Origin: Stichopus chloronotus
Lineage: Eukaryota; Echinodermata; Holothuroidea; Aspidochirotida; Stichopodidae
Length of the DNA stretch: 64,000 nt
Direction: 5' to 3'
Assembly (NCBI GenBank): GCA_021234535.1
Contig: CM037830.1
Span: forward strand, 20,143,116 to 20,207,115
The position numbers were made by a program, and so were the translations under genes. Under the pieces are notes generated by a model, which ran no database searches, was not told the DNA's origin, and saw only the letters and a program-made list of their open reading frames with translations. Below, in pieces: positions 62,067 to 64,000 of this stretch. The stretch's first letter is position 1. Every line of letters begins with the position of its first letter.

Positions 62067-63680
62067 GATGTGTCTCACTTAGTGTCTCACAATTGTATTA
62101 TGAATAAACATTGTAGTGTGCAAGTTTGTGACGTCAAGAGATGAACTCCTATGATATGTCTTATGTTAATCCTTTAAGTACCGGCGGGTAACCTTTATTT
62201 CAAGGACATTTGAGAATTTTATATGCCCGCAGGACTTTATGACGGTAAAAGATATAAACAAAAATTCCTACGGATTTTCACTCAGGGTTTTACTTTGCAG
62301 CTTCTAAATGAAGGATGCTCTTTTCTAGAAGCATGTCACATAACCCTTGTAATGTACCTCAATTGATATATTTACATATGGTATAAAACCAGTGCTGCTA
62401 GCCCCGAATGTTATTTAGAAATGAAATTACGTGAAAGCGTATATAGACCTCAGTATTCCAGCAGAAATTTACTTGTAGAGAGTGGAGTGATGTGTAAATA
62501 AACAAATAATGTGATGTGTAAATAAACAAATAAAAATTCTCAAAGGCCATTCCAACGGGCCCCGAAATGCTATTTTCCGTGGTACGACGTGGTTTTATCC
62601 TCCAAACGTCCTCTGTTACTCTTTGCGCTAACTAATGGTGGCTTTCCGCTTAGATAGTATAGTCCTGTCTATAGACATACAAACATAACATGTACCTCAC
62701 CTCTCATGATAGAGGACGGGGCATTGCTGACGAAGATAAATAGTTACCTCAACCAATGATGACAGAATATGACAAAGGCGAGCAGGTGCTGAATAGTTTT
62801 ATACATTACGCATGATATTCCGAAAATGTTTGGAAAGAAAGACCATTGTCTTAATATTTCTATTAGTGTTGTTGACCTTTTGCGGTCAGAGCCCACAGGG
62901 GAACATTACTAAAACAGTGAACATGCATGTGCATACCTGCTACCACACTGCCATTACTCAAATGTTATTCGCCTGCGTATAGGAAGTCTTTAAAATTCTC
63001 CAGCTTGATTACAGATTAGTGTGTGATAAACACCCTAAAAAAAAAAGAAAAACCAAGATAAATGTTACTCACGTTGGTGAGTAACTGGTAAGTAAGAAGA
63101 ATTTACTTAAAAAATTATTAAAATTTTGGTTAGTACATTACTACTTGCAGAGTGCATTCCTATTGTAATTTAATCAGAACCCGAAAACAATTTCTCAGAA
63201 CGTACCTAACACCTGAAAGATATATTTTTGGGTGTCTGCAACTCAAGATGGCCGCCATAACGTCAGCTCAGGCCGTCGGTTCATCATCACATTTCACGTC
63301 CAACTGATAGAATTTTAAATGTTTATATTTTGTTTTCCTACTTCCGTAAAATTCTCAAGGAATTCTGTACGATTTTTCAAAATGGCCATCGTTTATCATT
63401 TCAGATCCATTGATAAACCTATAGCATATTATAGGGATGTGGGGTGAGTACAGTGTGGTTACTTCAGTACGTAGTGCAAACCTTTTCATTCATAGGTTTG
63501 GTTTAGTGTTCCCTTTTTTTTGAAATATTGGCGGTTGTAATTTGCAAATTTAGCCCACTTGTAAATATTCTATGAACTCGAGACATGATACACATTAGAT
63601 CCGGCAATCATACAGTATGTATATTAAATGCGGTTATGTCCCTGTTAGTCCATCGCGGGAAACTGAAAAAAAAAACAACA
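62067..63680. other. No gene recognised
   Basis: AT-rich with stops in all frames. A 24-base duplication (GTGATGTGTAAATAAACAAA...) lies at 62486-62535. Confidence 0.5.
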
Positions 63681-64000
63681 ACAAGAGGACAATCCACGGA
63701 GTTGTGTATCTCATTGCCAACATGCATTAATTTCAATACAGGGCATGCACACGAGAATTTGTAATAGTTTACTGCAACCACATCTCACAGAGACCTAGTT
63801 CGGGGAACTGGTTGTAAGTGAGTGGCAAATATTCTTCAAGCATAAAATGGTGGTAATTGCATCTCAATACTGATATCTACTGTAAGGTAGCAAACTTAAG
63901 GTTATAGCCTGGTGCTACTAGGCTCAAGTAACGATAACAATAACGGCTCAAATGTATCTGTGCATATTACGCTACATAACACAATTATAACAGTGGGTTA
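63681..64000 (+). repeat. Dispersed repeat, copy 2 (cut by window end)
   Basis: Second copy of the repeat at 31512-31840, preceded by an A-rich run. Family not recognised. Confidence 0.9.

Overview
The window is eukaryotic, multi-intron DNA from an animal. Every coding block I can support is a short exon (41 to 362 bases) bounded by AG and GT, inside AT-rich introns with many repeats. Transporter family, intron density and repeat content (a tRNA-derived SINE, a hAT element, a palindromic MITE, a CR1/L2-like remnant) suggest a marine invertebrate, most likely an echinoderm. The species call is inference.

Two related ABC transporter genes of subfamily C, of the sulfonylurea-receptor type (ABCC8/ABCC9-like), face each other tail to tail. 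Gene A (+ strand, 6147-22275) has 19 exons, coding from the Walker A motif of NBD1 to a stop codon, 820 residues. Its first half (TMD0, TMD1, start of NBD1) is not visible in the 6.1 kb to its left. Gene B (- strand, 57762-23955) has 31 exons and reads as a complete protein of 1519 residues: TMD0 with an SUR-like N-terminus, L0, TMD1, NBD1, a basic linker, TMD2 and NBD2. All splice phases agree through both genes. The stop codons are 1.68 kb apart, each followed by AATAAA. Exon sizes match along the shared part, often exactly, so the two arose by duplication with inversion. One intron, inside the NBD2 Walker A exon, is present in B and absent in A.

Layout: 1-2600 holds a tRNA-derived SINE; 2762-2878 is a possible last exon of a - strand membrane protein gene; 2880-6146 is repeats, with no ABC exon seen. 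6147-22275 is gene A. 22276-23954 is the A-rich convergent spacer. 23955-57762 is gene B, whose introns hold a 160-bp tandem array, a CR1/L2-like remnant, a pair of short TIR elements and a hAT element with target duplication. 57763-64000 has one orphan exon-like block, a 418-bp palindromic MITE, a 13-bp minisatellite and a truncated dispersed repeat.

Function: SUR proteins bind and hydrolyse nucleotides and gate inward-rectifier (Kir6) potassium channels; no channel gene is visible here. In gene A the NBD1 H-loop histidine is replaced, and the two linkers differ strongly (gene B has an RKR motif and a PKA-like site), so the paralogs have probably diverged in function.
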